DNA of 64,000 bases from positions 1 through 64,000 of the forward strand of contig CAMJTU010000008.1 of assembly GCA_946408825.1 (NCBI GenBank). The letters are read 5' to 3'. Positions 30,601 to 37,050 of the stretch are shown here, in pieces. Both the position numbers and the translations under genes were made by a program. The notes below the pieces were generated by a model that was not told the origin of the DNA, did not search any database, and was given only the letters and a program-made list of their open reading frames with translations. The stretch's first letter is position 1; every line of letters starts with the position of its first letter. Source of the stretch: an uncultured Planctomycetaceae bacterium (GTDB lineage: Bacteria; Planctomycetota; Planctomycetia; Pirellulales; Thermoguttaceae).

Positions 30601-33600
30601 CCTATCAGTATGCGGCGACGCTTACGGATGGGATGACCGTGACCGTGCCGACGACCAGAACCCTGACCTACGGCGGCGACGGATGGTATACCGAAGGAAT
30701 TGCGTACAACTTGAACTTGTCGTATGGCGACGTCGTTCAGTGGACCAACTCCGAGACGGGCGAGACGATCGACCTGTACTACGCGCGCAACGCGTTCCAT
30801 CGCGGTTCGACGATGGGACCCGTCGTCTCCTTCAACACGGGCGACACGCTGCAAATTCAAGCAGGCGCCAGCTACATTTACAACGAAACTTCGACGAACT
30901 TCCTCCCCGTGATCGTGTCGCGTTCAAGCAGCGGCTGGTTCGGCGGATATGAACTCAGTCAAGAAGTTCAGTTGCAGTACGCGCAGGAGGTTCTCCAGCA
31001 GTTGAAGAACGACCTGGCGTACAAGACGACGTACACGAAGATCGTCAACGGCGTCGAAGTCACGTATCCGATTTTGGACTCGAGCGTCGAGATTTCGAGC
31101 TACAACGCCGACGTTTCCCGTCGTCAGGGTGAAAACGCCGACGGAGTGTTCGACGTGACCTTCACGTACACGGCGAAATATACCTACAAGACGGTCGCGG
31201 GCGTCACGGTTCTTCATTCGATCATCGGTCGGTCCGACTCGGTCGCGTCGATGGCGTCTGGCAACGCGTCGTTTATCGGTTCGGAAACGGAAGACCTTTC
31301 CGGCGTCGTCGCGTCGCTCTTCAACGATCTCGACAACGGCGACTTCTCGCTGACGAACGAATCGCTTGCGACGAACGCGGGCGACAACACGTACTTCAAC
31401 CAAGGTACGATCAACGGCACGTTCGATTCGTTCGATATCCTCGGCAACAGGCGTATTTACTACACGACCGTGGATATGGGCGCGTTTGAAAACCAGGTCG
31501 CGAAGGACGTCCCGATCACCAGCGTCAGCGGTCTGAGCGTTACGCTCACCGTGACGACGAAAGCGGACGTCGTCGATCCGACGGACGGCGTCACGTCGCT
31601 CCGCGAAGCGCTGCACATGGCGGACGTTCTCCACGAGCGCGGCTACGAGGATATCACGATTCAGTCGCTTCGCGGCTACGAGGTCATCCTCGACGGCGAA
31701 CAGGGATCGCTCGCGGTCAACTCGCCGCTCAAGTTCAACGCGAACGGGACGACGATTAACTGCGATCAGTCCGGTTGCGGTCTGGCGATTTCGACCGACG
31801 GCGAAGTCGTTCTCTCCAACCTTATTATCAACAACGGCGTGGGAACGAACGGCGCGGGTCTGAATATCACGGGCGGCGACGTCACGCTCTCCAACTGCTT
31901 GATTTACGAGTGCGAGGCGGTCGACTGCGGCGGCGCGATCTATATGGGATCCGACGGAACGCTGAGTCTCTACGATTCGACGATCGCTTCGAGCGTCGCG
32001 GCGAACGGCGGCGGCGTCTACTCGGTCGCCGGTTCGACCGTGAACCTTTACAACTCGATTCTTGCGACGAGCCGCGCGTCGAGAAAGGGCGAGCCTAATC
32101 GCGACGTCCTCTTCAACGGCGACTACAACGTCTACTACACGCTCATCGGAAGCGCGGGAACGGAAGCGGACGCCGCTGCGATCAGCGCGAAAGCGGTCGC
32201 TTCTCAAGTAGGCTACGGCGTTGACGCCGCGATCGACCCGCTCTTCATCAACGCGTCGGGCGGCAACTTCCGCGTCTCCGCGACCGCAAGTCCCGCGAAG
32301 AACGTCGGGTCGCGCGATTACGTCTATCCGGGTTCCTACGACCTCGACGGCAATTCGCTCTCCTACGCGTCCTTCGTTACGCTCGGAGCGTATCAGATCG
32401 GTCAGGAATCTCCTTCCACGATCGTCACGACGCTCGACGACGTCGTCGACTCGACCGACGGCTTGATTTCGCTTCGCGAAGCGATCATATACTCGGGGGA
32501 CAACATCTACGGCGCGAGTTGCGGAAGCGTCGACAACAGCTCTTATAACGCTGAAAACGCGATGAACAACTCGTCGGTTTATCGCGTCGTGTACTACTCG
32601 CCGATTACGTTCGATCCGAGCCTTGCCGGCGGTACGATTCATCTCGAGAGTCCGCTGCCGACGATGTCGCCGACGAACGGCAACAATTACGCCGTTTCCG
32701 ATTTCATGATCGACGCGTCGTCGATTTCCGGACTTGGCGGGATTACGATCGATTGTTCGAATATGAGTTCTACGGAATTTGGCGCCTCCGTGTTCCAACT
32801 CAGAGGCACGGCGTCTCCTTCCGACGACATTTACCATCCGGTTCACCTTGATATTCGCAACGTCAAGATTACGACCGATAACGGCGGAACGGCGTTTAAC
32901 GTCAATCAGTATTCGATTCTGACGATGCACAACTGCCTCGTCGACGGTTTTAGCACGGCGGTGAATGTTCAGGACAACGACTCCGATCAGGGCGGGTTGG
33001 CGCACCTCTACAATTCGACGATTATCGGCGGAATTACCGTGAGCGGCGAGGCCTTCGTCTATAACACGGCTATTACCGACGGAATTACGATCGTCCCGAC
33101 GCAGAACAATCCGGCGTATCGCCAGGTTCACGCGTATTCGTCGTGGGCTGGCGGCGTCTACGGGTTGACCGGGCGTTATACGGGCGTGAACACGCGTCTG
33201 GGCGGCTCCGTTTCCGACCTGTTCGTGAACTTCCCGGCGCGCGATTATCGCCTTGCGGATCATTCATGGCTCATTAACACCGGTTCAAACGACTACCTGA
33301 TGACGCTTGCGCCGACGCACACAGACGCGGAAGTCGACGCGAACGGGAACCTCCGTCAGTCGAATGGAATCGTCGATATCGGTTGCTATGAGCGCGCCGG
33401 CGTCGTCGACGTTCCTTCGACCGTCGTTACGACGCCAGACGACGTCGTCGATCTGACCGACGGTCTCATCTCGCTCCGCGAGGCGGTGGCGTACGCGGAA
33501 CAGCGCGCCGACACGGTCACGTTCTCTCAGGACGTTGCGGGCGAAACGATCAAGCTCGACGCTCCGATCGCGCTTACTCGCAATATCGGTTTCAACGGTT

Positions 33601-34274
33601 CCGGCGCGGACGTCAAGATCGACGCCCAGCAGAACGGCAGCGCGTTCACGATCGATATCGCTGGCTCCGTCATTCAGAGCACGCCGAACGTCTATATCCA
33701 GAACGTCGAGATTACGGGCGGCAAGGCGACGGACGGCGGCGCGGTTTACGTCGCGCGCGGAAACGTCTACTTTGGCGGCGTGTCGATCTGGGGCAACGAG
33801 GCGACTCGTTACGGCGGCGCGATCTACGCGTACGACAGCGAGCTGACGATCGCGAATTCTCGAATCGGCGGCAACACGGCGCGATACTACGGCGGCGTTG
33901 TCAACGAGTTCGGCAAGACGGTGCTTACGAGAAGCTACGTCGCGGAGAACGTCGGCACGAATCCGAACGCGACTGCGGATATCTGGGGTCGCGCGGCGGT
34001 CAACTACGTCAACAGCAAGAACAACGTCGTCGGCTCGGTCGCCGACAACATCAAGCTCTTTGACGGAATCGACAACAACCGCGTCGGCACGATTGAGGCG
34101 CCGCTGAAGCCGTTCGTCTCCGCCGCGACTGGCAACCTCGAGGTTCTGCCGGAATTCATCATCGACGACGCCGGCGCCGTTCTCGACGAGGCGTTCGCCG
34201 AGTTCGTCGAAGACGACGCGCTCGATACGGACCTCGCCGTTCTCGACGACGACGAGCTCTTCTTCGAACTTTGA
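18648..34274 (+). CDS. Giant planctomycete surface protein: IdeS-like and caspase-like pseudoprotease domains plus nine SLREA/beta-helix units
   Basis: 5208 residues from ATG 18648, which has GAGGA 9 bases upstream; the ATG at 18639 is too close to it. Order: basic N-terminus with the planctomycete extracellular motif MEPLEERQLLS (40-50); an IdeS/C66-like domain (about 95-350); pre-peptidase-C-type beta domains (about 405-690 and 1000-1160); an FN3-like domain (about 1168-1258); a caspase-like domain (about 1261-1470). Then come nine units opening with 'TTLDDVVDPxDGLISLREA' (starts near residues 1540, 1968, 2761, 3095, 3400, 3721, 4301, 4591, 4925). Each unit is followed by GGAIY-type beta-helix turns and most close with DxGAYE. 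The tail is acidic, ending DELFFEL. Both protease domains lack the expected Cys and His. It is presumably secreted and cell-surface or matrix associated; its role is probably binding or scaffolding. A strong terminator follows. Confidence 0.9.
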   Translation: MSQSGKRFLSGLFNRGSKATFESRAAKSVGRIQLDRRLGMEPLEERQLLSADPTLLSAFSSAQATQNASAVAPADAGVAPIDLSSVTTTVSDALYSSATITTTSSRYVVSDISAVLDRISCDQQGWAAALANILTYTGWSDNAVVVNPDVDSPIEQQTFDYISNAFTNDQTSLYYAYAWYMGGASEYIYQGQTNYAQIYADNTDGGLFPPTTGEYKVFSEYMTEILAKDIPSPLYGVTTEYLDNNYGVAIEVHYSSNATGRDVTTDTESSIPKKSWLTYWGYEYDATYEATDVEYYTAIYASNPDTGDVERMPIQWSNALGAYTFTTYNQTTGQIPYIYAFDVLSRMPGYGSLAPDAYELNNGAEDFDAGTASDLGQIDVLVPSSTSGSTVYGNTFTLDNLTLYSEGTDEIIADPVDYYKFELTQTASHSDSIVVQWPEGVRYQNLKATLFVCVDNEAYAIDPTNYGYVTGHYDAVPSQAIEYTVGADGKTYSKTINKLTLPLSGLTAGEYFLKVEFEDGVVGGVNAGYNITFNAGYDDIYETNNSFEEVNKLPLSTKQNPTANLGVLYGTTNLSDLVLKQYSNKIDESDWYRFEMTEAGTAANKINLYYTSTDLQINDADLDLYLYKLDPSSPRGYELVAKSYVEMTNVETISMDGFDAGVYYIKVVGNYSAGNVEYKLEINPGVSSIPDLRPEVLEGANWESPFVVTSEKYVPNGSETFENEAVIGVDSNVYINYSFSVNGASTKYGADETAIYEGVKLAMYVNGVQVEPDDVEQVISSSSLTSALKEKLLKLFCSTDGLDMEAGDTVQIRNLSLGRMVDEGSFAATYFKSYSQGANAIVIAINPDNYTFDEGFGTVVDNRETKEMTLTYKDGSFYNGATVTPVSKGTTVEVYRNNRYLADVTYGVDDFTFRNGDVIMVSIVSHKYEVAVDGYYSVNDDVVGVLEYTADNNFVSAMFTVNDLSEDAFAPNASVSDVMTNDNEESVCPNLGYANIDNLEAYDSVGGEILYHRVIEDLVITGDVNSNGAYKSDWFRFNLKTSEEDETPNYEDAFIEIKIDDTYSGLSDTENLGDLDLYLYKVVQTDDTISFEEAYETGAYSIVLLQSSKGVGDTERINFSDLDMQDGVYFINVAGFNGSANRYSMELGGFTKSGDIQPTDPSEYFTEDNVTILNSVATVKWEVPVSDYVSNVVVSYREAGSGNWIEIGTFKPSVTSCKVAGLDPETEYEFKLTVSNFFVADNPPSATVSKTTEAYLNETVYRAVIVGVSDYPGTASDLVAATNDAKAFRNALLQDPQWASENIQILLDGDATRDAVLEALAAVADASDDNDVFVFYFAGSGASAVVGGQTLGYLKTCGSVRSEFLSSADLLAATNAIAAGSKQFILDAGQISSSAEETGITYAPFVSSLTSSKINGDSERVAQVSVLTSADDENVISVVGTGSRSVFNHALCDAMETYSAVVTEEEVEASNDEELFVSDGRVSFAEIYSSIIADSRVQRYNVGASLATNDEAHETILMSGEWNEADAFDDAWLDANAIIVTTTVDCVDAHDGRISLREAANLVGTVLERETTVADGSTFTLKAGSIVTVGTISGTLVEDVALTYSGGGFRTAEACSVQTATSVVDIQRVGQATSWTANDWAAGNVTLIDANGVAVKDVAFVYLATTTVDGEKVEKVLSVGDELSTAATDGKTVKVAQVGQKQVLMLDDAVYPRTTGLYLDGQPVALSTIVNVDQDVTINKVIFDTSLAGQTLDLDPTAGPIVFDQGGVVYASSPNEAISLDGHGTRSLIEVGGTDLVSIVGLRLVNAGGPAITVKSGASLELANVLLAGTEAGGKGVIVNNGKLYLTNDTIVDNTSRVALVSGSGTTTILNTIIALNDANVSKLSYDSTSVVTDGDPGFKDAASGDYSLLKTSAAIDIGQNSAVKLQGGVVIEYDLAGNDRIGVASTVDAGAYEYTVALEDRETPSTIVTILDDLVDATDGEISLREAVAYAGVTYQVETVLEEGAVVTDADGVSYQVSNGKLISFDGVSGIQTGQYYAIEGVYMVDAYGDAIQLEEGDVVTLANGSKATVVGTKLLLASGVPVTAGVMITDADGNTGSLSYGVTTNFTRNQKISVDLTPALIDPTTPVGTFDAGTYTLTYQANGTFTATLNVTTTNEQNQSTTTSFEATFKLVEGAKFSFLDAEGAVTDAGVIVTTRPVELEDGRYTLLDPITETVGKVTTTTYAPGAILTLTRGVFTDADGLEVTVPKGTRFTSPAGMVVSYQYSNFSTASLDEGTELTDEDGVTRYYKSGLTLYEDVTLGTDITFKAGLENGTITLEKGAISIERAVTIDAALNNGLKIDAHGASRVFTVDAYREQNASAFTVLNGMTLVNGAADEGGFIYVEEGSNLRLAKTSMTGDGASVSTSGGAIFNAGRLVVEDSTTITNVSAVNGGAVYNVGTASLTGVEISGVDTTGDGTVFNSGTLTLAASTITDASAERGAGVYNTGSLSISKTTKITGVTAENGAGVYNAGVANVVNAEISGNEATQDGAGFYNVGKLTLTNVKILNNEAGDEGGAIYDNGNLYATRVLIAANESDADGAAVYSRGDASIASSIIVANGSDASSYALYNAGGLLNLVGSTIVGNGQSGVYAAAGDVQIYNTILGQNGSDDLDSNAGTVDAQYSMIDNASVAISSTNLDYAPSFSNFNPSEEWTEWNLRLASGSTAISAGSTDYNKAVNTSGKSVAVTVDYAGNARVTEDGIDIGAYASAAVQEDFSTVVTTWDDIVDPTDGLVSLREAIRYASYGKTVSERTVTFSPDLFALTDSGTVTLDADLQSIVVDTAVVVTSAYTDELGETSYRDITVDGSVADAPLFIVQKGADLEMDGLKFTGGHAKGANESGGAFIVHGGTLTLLDSVVHDNTADRNGGAVYQDGGVFYAIDSLFYDNAADSTRGYGGAICMNGGQAYIYNTTIASNDAAVYGGVFELNGLVVLANSIVAQNGGAQNVDVYATNLEATNNLIGAMDPWASRDGVNGNIVGVVTAPVDPLFTDLEGADFTLQSGSLAINAGVNQYAFGPDGVRLKYDLNANDRIIGGVVDMGAFESGFKDVPSTVVTTLDDVIDQTDGLVSLREAIDYAQQFGTPITFELGDDFEGPAEIMLDSTLGAINVDSNLTIDASSLEGGLTLVGSDDRLFNVSNGTLKLDSVALTGGTATRGGAIYQTGGVIDLTNVLIYGNDADEEGGAIYSVGGTINALNTTIAGNSAASVPGVYATGTVVLQNTLIADNAIENGTASENYDLYVPGKLTSTTSIVGIAPDALAATYDGYNGNVYGTEESVVDPGFASSATGDYSLAQSSIAVNAGSNRLVGLPGYYASILQTSTSASVIATDYAGAPRLVGGTVDVGAYEYQISSEAPSVVVTTLEDVVDPFDGYTSLREAIDYAGSSYYVDGVTTKVGREITFDPSLAGGTIMLGDTLEIVKCVTINATDLPGAVTLSGAAIEDGGNVVVINGQADTVADEIVLAGLKITGGVADYGAGVHHFNGKASLINCVVYGNESVYGGGVASVADAVLDDPTANTLTLINCTVANNNATGAYGGLWSRGSDVYMINTLVAKNTTNGEPGLDVAVSSYGAFRSSLVGIGSEVLARTYDGSDGNHVGVANSPVDPTFNDLENNDFTLARNEADEVSIAVNGGDTTLIKLPNGSIPAFDAGGNLRVIGSMVDIGAYESELGPTEIPSLLVTTLDDVVDPYDGLISLREAVSYANSYGLASTITFATRLSGGTIYLNEALDVSKSVTIDGLANDVVGMTLTTADAVVDESVIYVNSGDLVVNGLTITNRFTERRNQGQSLTVAQGGAVYVRAGSISLYNTLITDSAAQSGSAIYVNEESDTATVNLVNVTIASNVGLSDNPVTGAAIYSERGVVNFWNAIVAANKLVDGSDVQDVYKGSSAEMTDTVYERASNAYTANQYGTQPLALYNGLVVRYYNSDLTYQDGTFYYYYGTSYQYAATLTDGMTVTVPTTRTLTYGGDGWYTEGIAYNLNLSYGDVVQWTNSETGETIDLYYARNAFHRGSTMGPVVSFNTGDTLQIQAGASYIYNETSTNFLPVIVSRSSSGWFGGYELSQEVQLQYAQEVLQQLKNDLAYKTTYTKIVNGVEVTYPILDSSVEISSYNADVSRRQGENADGVFDVTFTYTAKYTYKTVAGVTVLHSIIGRSDSVASMASGNASFIGSETEDLSGVVASLFNDLDNGDFSLTNESLATNAGDNTYFNQGTINGTFDSFDILGNRRIYYTTVDMGAFENQVAKDVPITSVSGLSVTLTVTTKADVVDPTDGVTSLREALHMADVLHERGYEDITIQSLRGYEVILDGEQGSLAVNSPLKFNANGTTINCDQSGCGLAISTDGEVVLSNLIINNGVGTNGAGLNITGGDVTLSNCLIYECEAVDCGGAIYMGSDGTLSLYDSTIASSVAANGGGVYSVAGSTVNLYNSILATSRASRKGEPNRDVLFNGDYNVYYTLIGSAGTEADAAAISAKAVASQVGYGVDAAIDPLFINASGGNFRVSATASPAKNVGSRDYVYPGSYDLDGNSLSYASFVTLGAYQIGQESPSTIVTTLDDVVDSTDGLISLREAIIYSGDNIYGASCGSVDNSSYNAENAMNNSSVYRVVYYSPITFDPSLAGGTIHLESPLPTMSPTNGNNYAVSDFMIDASSISGLGGITIDCSNMSSTEFGASVFQLRGTASPSDDIYHPVHLDIRNVKITTDNGGTAFNVNQYSILTMHNCLVDGFSTAVNVQDNDSDQGGLAHLYNSTIIGGITVSGEAFVYNTAITDGITIVPTQNNPAYRQVHAYSSWAGGVYGLTGRYTGVNTRLGGSVSDLFVNFPARDYRLADHSWLINTGSNDYLMTLAPTHTDAEVDANGNLRQSNGIVDIGCYERAGVVDVPSTVVTTPDDVVDLTDGLISLREAVAYAEQRADTVTFSQDVAGETIKLDAPIALTRNIGFNGSGADVKIDAQQNGSAFTIDIAGSVIQSTPNVYIQNVEITGGKATDGGAVYVARGNVYFGGVSIWGNEATRYGGAIYAYDSELTIANSRIGGNTARYYGGVVNEFGKTVLTRSYVAENVGTNPNATADIWGRAAVNYVNSKNNVVGSVADNIKLFDGIDNNRVGTIEAPLKPFVSAATGNLEVLPEFIIDDAGAVLDEAFAEFVEDDALDTDLAVLDDDELFFEL
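23266..34100 (+). repeat. Nine coding repeats of SLREA plus beta-helix units
   Basis: SLREA motifs start near nt 23266, 24550, 26930, 27931, 28845, 29808, 31548, 32420 and 33420. The unit is usually 290-335 codons. Units 1, 2 and 6 are enlarged to about 430, 790 and 580 codons by inserted beta-rich segments. The residue before SLREA is I, V or T, not the Cys of the canonical CSLREA family. Similarity is at protein level, and the DNA copies have diverged. Confidence 0.85.
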
Positions 34275-34342
34275 TGTTCAACTTGATCGTTGAAGCGCGG
34301 CGGCGAAACGTCCGCGTTTCAACGCGATAGCGAAACGACGTT

Positions 34343-34379
34343 AATCCTGGGATCGTTACTTCGGTCCCAGGATTTTTTT
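34343..34379 (+). terminator. Intrinsic terminator of the giant gene
   Basis: The 9-bp perfect stem ATCCTGGGA (34344-34352) / TCCCAGGAT (34365-34373) is followed by a run of seven Ts. It lies 70 bp after the stop codon. Confidence 0.9.
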
Positions 34380-34589
34380 GTCCTCTCGCATAACGCAATT
34401 TGTCGAATGAACCCGAAATTTCGTCGGAGTCGTCGCCGCGCGCTTTACTGAAATATTAAAAAATCTTGGAAAAATCGTTTGAACGCTAAAGAACGGCGTA
34501 AAAGTCTCCGATATAAACAATACAAAGGGAAAAAGAAGAGCCTTGAAAGAAAGGTTCAAGAGTTTCAGAAGCATGGACGCTGCGAAGCT

Positions 34590-34791
34590 TGATTTTTTCC
34601 CGTGAGCCTTGCCGTAAGGACGCGGCGTAAATGGCTCGAACTTACGCTTTTGCGGACGCCGGGAGAAATCTTGGGTCCGCAGATAAAGGCAATACGGCGG
34701 TCGCGTCGCGGCAGTCGTTTTTCGATACGTTCCCAGGGGGGGAATAGTCCGGCGGTTTGGAATTTATTCCAGCCGCCGGACTCTTTTTATT
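34590..34791 (+). ncRNA. Candidate structured RNA ending in its own terminator
   Basis: This non-coding stretch between two terminators can fold into a three-way junction. GCCGTA and TACGGC could form the closing stem (also GCCTT with AAGGC as an alternative). Inside are hairpins GCGTAA/TTACGC and TGCGGAC/GTCCGCA. It ends in a terminator at 34746-34787 that reads only on the plus strand, while the next gene (queG) is on the minus strand, so a plus-strand transcript must end here. I could not match it to tmRNA, SRP RNA, RNase P or 6S RNA. The 5' end and the promoter are not defined. Confidence 0.4.
34746..34787 (+). terminator. Intrinsic terminator downstream of the giant gene's own terminator
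   Basis: The 10-bp perfect stem AGTCCGGCGG (34746-34755) / CCGCCGGACT (34773-34782) is followed by CTTTTTATT. It has no T-run on the other strand. It is separate from the terminator at 34343-34379, implying a second plus-strand transcript. Confidence 0.85.
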
Positions 34792-34809
34792 CTACGATTC
34801 GCGTTTCTA

Positions 34810-35964
34810 TTAATCGTCGTCGCCGGTCTCGTTACGGTCGCGGTCTTTCTTTTCGCGGCGTAAGTTTTCGGCGACGCGTTTGAGTCCTTCGACGCGAGCG
34901 CGGAAGATCGGCGTCTTTTTAAAGAGGCGCCGGAACGTCGTTTCGTCGAGGCGTTCCACCGCGTCGAGGGGGAGTTCGCGTTCCTCCGCCGTCTCGATCG
35001 TCGCGTTATGCGGACAGACGCGCTGACATAAATCGCATCCAAAGAGACGTCCGTCGAGTTTTTGCGCGATTTCCTGCGGTATCTCGTCGCGGTTCTCAAT
35101 CGTCCAGTAGTTGAGACATTTGCGCGCGTCGAGCGTTCTGTCGCCTGCGAGCGCGTTCGTCGGGCACGCCTGAACGCAGCGACGACATGAAAGACATCGC
35201 CGCGCCGATTCTTGCGCGTCGAAAGCGCGCGCGCCGGTCGAGACGCGATATTCGTCCCGCGCGCGGAGATATTCTTCGCTCGTCGCGACTCCGACGAGTT
35301 TTTCAAACGGGATCGAAACGAGAAGTTCGCCGAGAAAGAAGCGCGATCCTAACGTCGGATTGACGACGAGCGAGTTAAGGCCGCAGAATCCGAGTCCCGC
35401 CGTAATCGCCCAATCTTTTTCCAGCAGCGGCGCCGTATCGACGACCGCGCGAGTTTGCGCGTCGGGAAACTTCGACGTGAAAAAACGTCCGAGCGCGCGA
35501 AGCCGCGTCTTAAGAACGTCGTGATAATCTAAACACGTAGCGTAGCCCGAGATCGACCCGCGGTCTTGACGCGACGAATCGGTCGTTTGGAGTTCCGGCG
35601 CGCTGAAAATCGACGCGGTCGCTTCCCGCGATTCGTCGCGGAGTCTCCGTTCCGCGAGAGCGACGACGACGATCGAACGCGCTTCCGGCAGAACTGATCG
35701 CGGCGACTTTCGCGCCTCAAGGTTTTCCGCGAGATACGTCATGCCCGCATGACGTCCCTGCCGAACGCGTTCCGCGAAGATCGGAAACGTTTTCGCGTCG
35801 GAGACGGGCGCGATTCCGAAATCGTCGATATTTAACGTCCGAATCTCCTGTTCAAGTTCGAAGTAGAAGGGAGCGAGCGCGGAAAAAAAAGAGGCGTTTC
35901 CTTCGCCGGTCGTCGATTCGACCGTGTCGGAAACGCCTTGCCTTTTGGAGGGAAACGTCGTCAC
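34810..35964 (-). CDS. queG: Epoxyqueuosine reductase
   Basis: 384 residues. It catalyses the last step of queuosine synthesis, reducing epoxyqueuosine in tRNA to queuosine, using cobalamin and two [4Fe-4S] clusters. Two ferredoxin-type motifs are visible: CLSCRRCVQACPTNAL and FGCDLCQRVCPHN. Upstream come family segments RHAGMTYLAEN, YHDVLKTRLRALG, and VDTAPLLEKDWAITAGLGFCGLN split across the cobalamin domain. Length fits the family, with about 35 extra N-terminal residues. It lies 24 bp after the small secreted-protein gene and is probably co-transcribed with it. queD is 2.5 kb away on the other strand, so two queuosine genes cluster loosely. Confidence 0.95.
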   Translation of the reverse strand: MTTFPSKRQGVSDTVESTTGEGNASFFSALAPFYFELEQEIRTLNIDDFGIAPVSDAKTFPIFAERVRQGRHAGMTYLAENLEARKSPRSVLPEARSIVVVALAERRLRDESREATASIFSAPELQTTDSSRQDRGSISGYATCLDYHDVLKTRLRALGRFFTSKFPDAQTRAVVDTAPLLEKDWAITAGLGFCGLNSLVVNPTLGSRFFLGELLVSIPFEKLVGVATSEEYLRARDEYRVSTGARAFDAQESARRCLSCRRCVQACPTNALAGDRTLDARKCLNYWTIENRDEIPQEIAQKLDGRLFGCDLCQRVCPHNATIETAEERELPLDAVERLDETTFRRLFKKTPIFRARVEGLKRVAENLRREKKDRDRNETGDDD

Positions 35965-35988
35965 AACATTATCAACCGAGAATTAACG

Positions 35989-36495
35989 CTATAGCGCCTT
36001 GGACGGCGACGTTCCGAAGAGTTCCGCTTTGGAAACGCCGATGATTCGGTCGTCTGCGCCGCGTCGTCCTCTAAGCGCGTCCATCTCGACGGAAGGAATC
36101 GAAACCAACTTTCCGCCTTTTGGACTGACGCTTTCGTCGATTTCAGAATCCTCTTCTCGCGCAAGATCGACCGCGTTCGTCGAATTCGTTACGACGTCGT
36201 CGCGAACCGGGTCCTGCGCTTGCTCGTTAGACGGCGAAGGAGCGCCGTCGTCGTCGGGGGTCGCGTCGACCGCGCTGGAGTTCAACGAGCGACCCGCTTC
36301 ATAATTCGACTTGTAATCGTAATTCGAGCGTTCCGTAACGGGCGTCGTCTCGTCCTGTGGGGAAGAGACTTTAGAAGACGCCGGGAGAACTCCCGGAATC
36401 CCGTCGCGAATCACGTCAGAGTTATGACTGGCGTTCAACCAAAAGGACAGTCCGACGAGCAGCGCTTGAACAAGAAAACCTGTAAACCTTGCCAT
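35989..36495 (-). CDS. Small secreted or membrane-anchored protein of unknown function
   Basis: 168 residues from the ATG at 36495 (MARFTGFLVQALLVGLSFW). An upstream ATG at 36549 would add 18 basic residues in front of the hydrophobic segment and is less likely. The N-terminus is a signal peptide or single membrane anchor. The rest is Ser/Asp/Glu-rich and probably disordered, with a short conserved-looking end (LVSIPSVEMDALRGRRGADD, IIGVSKAELFG). No family was recognised. It precedes queG by 24 bp but nothing links it to queuosine. Confidence 0.55.
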   Translation of the reverse strand: MARFTGFLVQALLVGLSFWLNASHNSDVIRDGIPGVLPASSKVSSPQDETTPVTERSNYDYKSNYEAGRSLNSSAVDATPDDDGAPSPSNEQAQDPVRDDVVTNSTNAVDLAREEDSEIDESVSPKGGKLVSIPSVEMDALRGRRGADDRIIGVSKAELFGTSPSKAL

Positions 36496-36681
36496 TTTCT
36501 CATCTACGCTTTCCTTTTGAATACGCCCGCGCCATTTTCGTCCGACCATACCTCGGGCGGACTACTTGCGGCGCGCAAAATCCCTTTCGATTAATATCGA
36601 CCAGACCAGAGAAGAGATCGCGTCTCTTCGAAAAGAAATTTATGCACTTTCTGTAAAACGCTTAATTTCTCTGGTTTGCCC

Positions 36682-36708
36682 AGTATAGCATTGTTTTTAG
36701 ATATTCAA
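36682..36708 (-). promoter_or_regulatory. Possible promoter of the secreted protein-queG pair
   Basis: On the minus strand TTGAAT (36703-36708) is followed after 15 bases by TATACT (36682-36687). The spacing is short. The predicted leader is about 180 bases. Confidence 0.4.
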
Positions 36709-36860
36709 ACAATAATTGTGGAAAAGAACGGAAAAGCGACGACTTTTTCTGTTAAAAGGTTGCGATAATGACAGTTGTATTGATAAAACCAATCTTTTTA
36801 ACAACGTAAAGTTTACTGTTTTCCTTAACGGTCAAATATGTGTTTTTTTCAGAAAGACCG

Positions 36861-36888
36861 TTGACGCAAAAGGGAAAGGTGGTAGAAT
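36861..36888 (+). promoter_or_regulatory. Promoter of tRNA-Gln(CTG)
   Basis: TTGACG (36861-36866), a 16-base spacer and TAGAAT (36883-36888). The tRNA begins 16 bases after the -10 box. Confidence 0.75.
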
Positions 36889-36903
36889 ATTTGCATTGGT
36901 TTT

Positions 36904-36974
36904 TGGGGTATGGTGTAACGGTAACACGGGTGACTCTGACTCACTTGTTCGGGGTTCGAATCCCTGTACCCCAA
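36904..36974 (+). tRNA. tRNA-Gln (anticodon CTG)
   Basis: 71 bases. Acceptor TGGGGTA/TACCCCA, anticodon stem GGTGA/TCACT with loop CTCTGAC (CTG), T-arm with GGTTCGAATCC, discriminator A, no encoded CCA. The U1-A72 weak first pair is a normal glutamine identity feature. It has its own promoter and terminator. Confidence 0.95.
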
Positions 36975-36976
36975 CT

Positions 36977-37008
36977 AAGGTCAGGCTTTAGAGTCTGACC
37001 TTTTCTCT
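36977..37008 (+). terminator. Intrinsic terminator of tRNA-Gln(CTG)
   Basis: The 8-bp stem AAGGTCAG (36977-36984) / CTGACCTT (36995-37002) is followed by TTCTCTTTT. Confidence 0.85.
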
Positions 37009-37050
37009 TTTCTTGGCGAATCTATCGCGCCGGCGTTGTTTGAGAAATAA

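Larger units (their letters stand above)
36496..36903. other. AT-rich divergent intergenic region
   Basis: No gene seen. It is markedly AT-rich compared with its surroundings. It holds outward promoters: a weak one on the minus strand (36682-36708) and a good one for tRNA-Gln on the plus strand (36861-36888). Confidence 0.5.

Noticed and set aside
22881..33263. Very long open frames (about 780-930 codons) on the minus strand inside the giant gene
   Set aside because: Codon bias toward GAC, TCG, GCG and ACG removes stops from the antisense frame. The predicted proteins are extremely Arg/Val/Asp-rich with no family motif, and the plus-strand gene is certain.
23266..34100. Repeated DNA resembling a direct-repeat array (CRISPR-like)
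   Set aside because: The repeats are about 1 kb apart, vary in length and are in frame; they are protein repeats. No short repeat-spacer pattern was seen anywhere in the window.
34356..34574. A 72-codon minus-strand frame after the giant gene
   Set aside because: It runs through the terminator at 34343-34379 and has no RBS or family match.
34590..34745. Identification of the candidate RNA as 6S RNA, tmRNA, SRP RNA or RNase P RNA
   Set aside because: The conserved cores of these RNAs (e.g. the SRP GGAA-type loop or the tmRNA tRNA-like ends) are not present.
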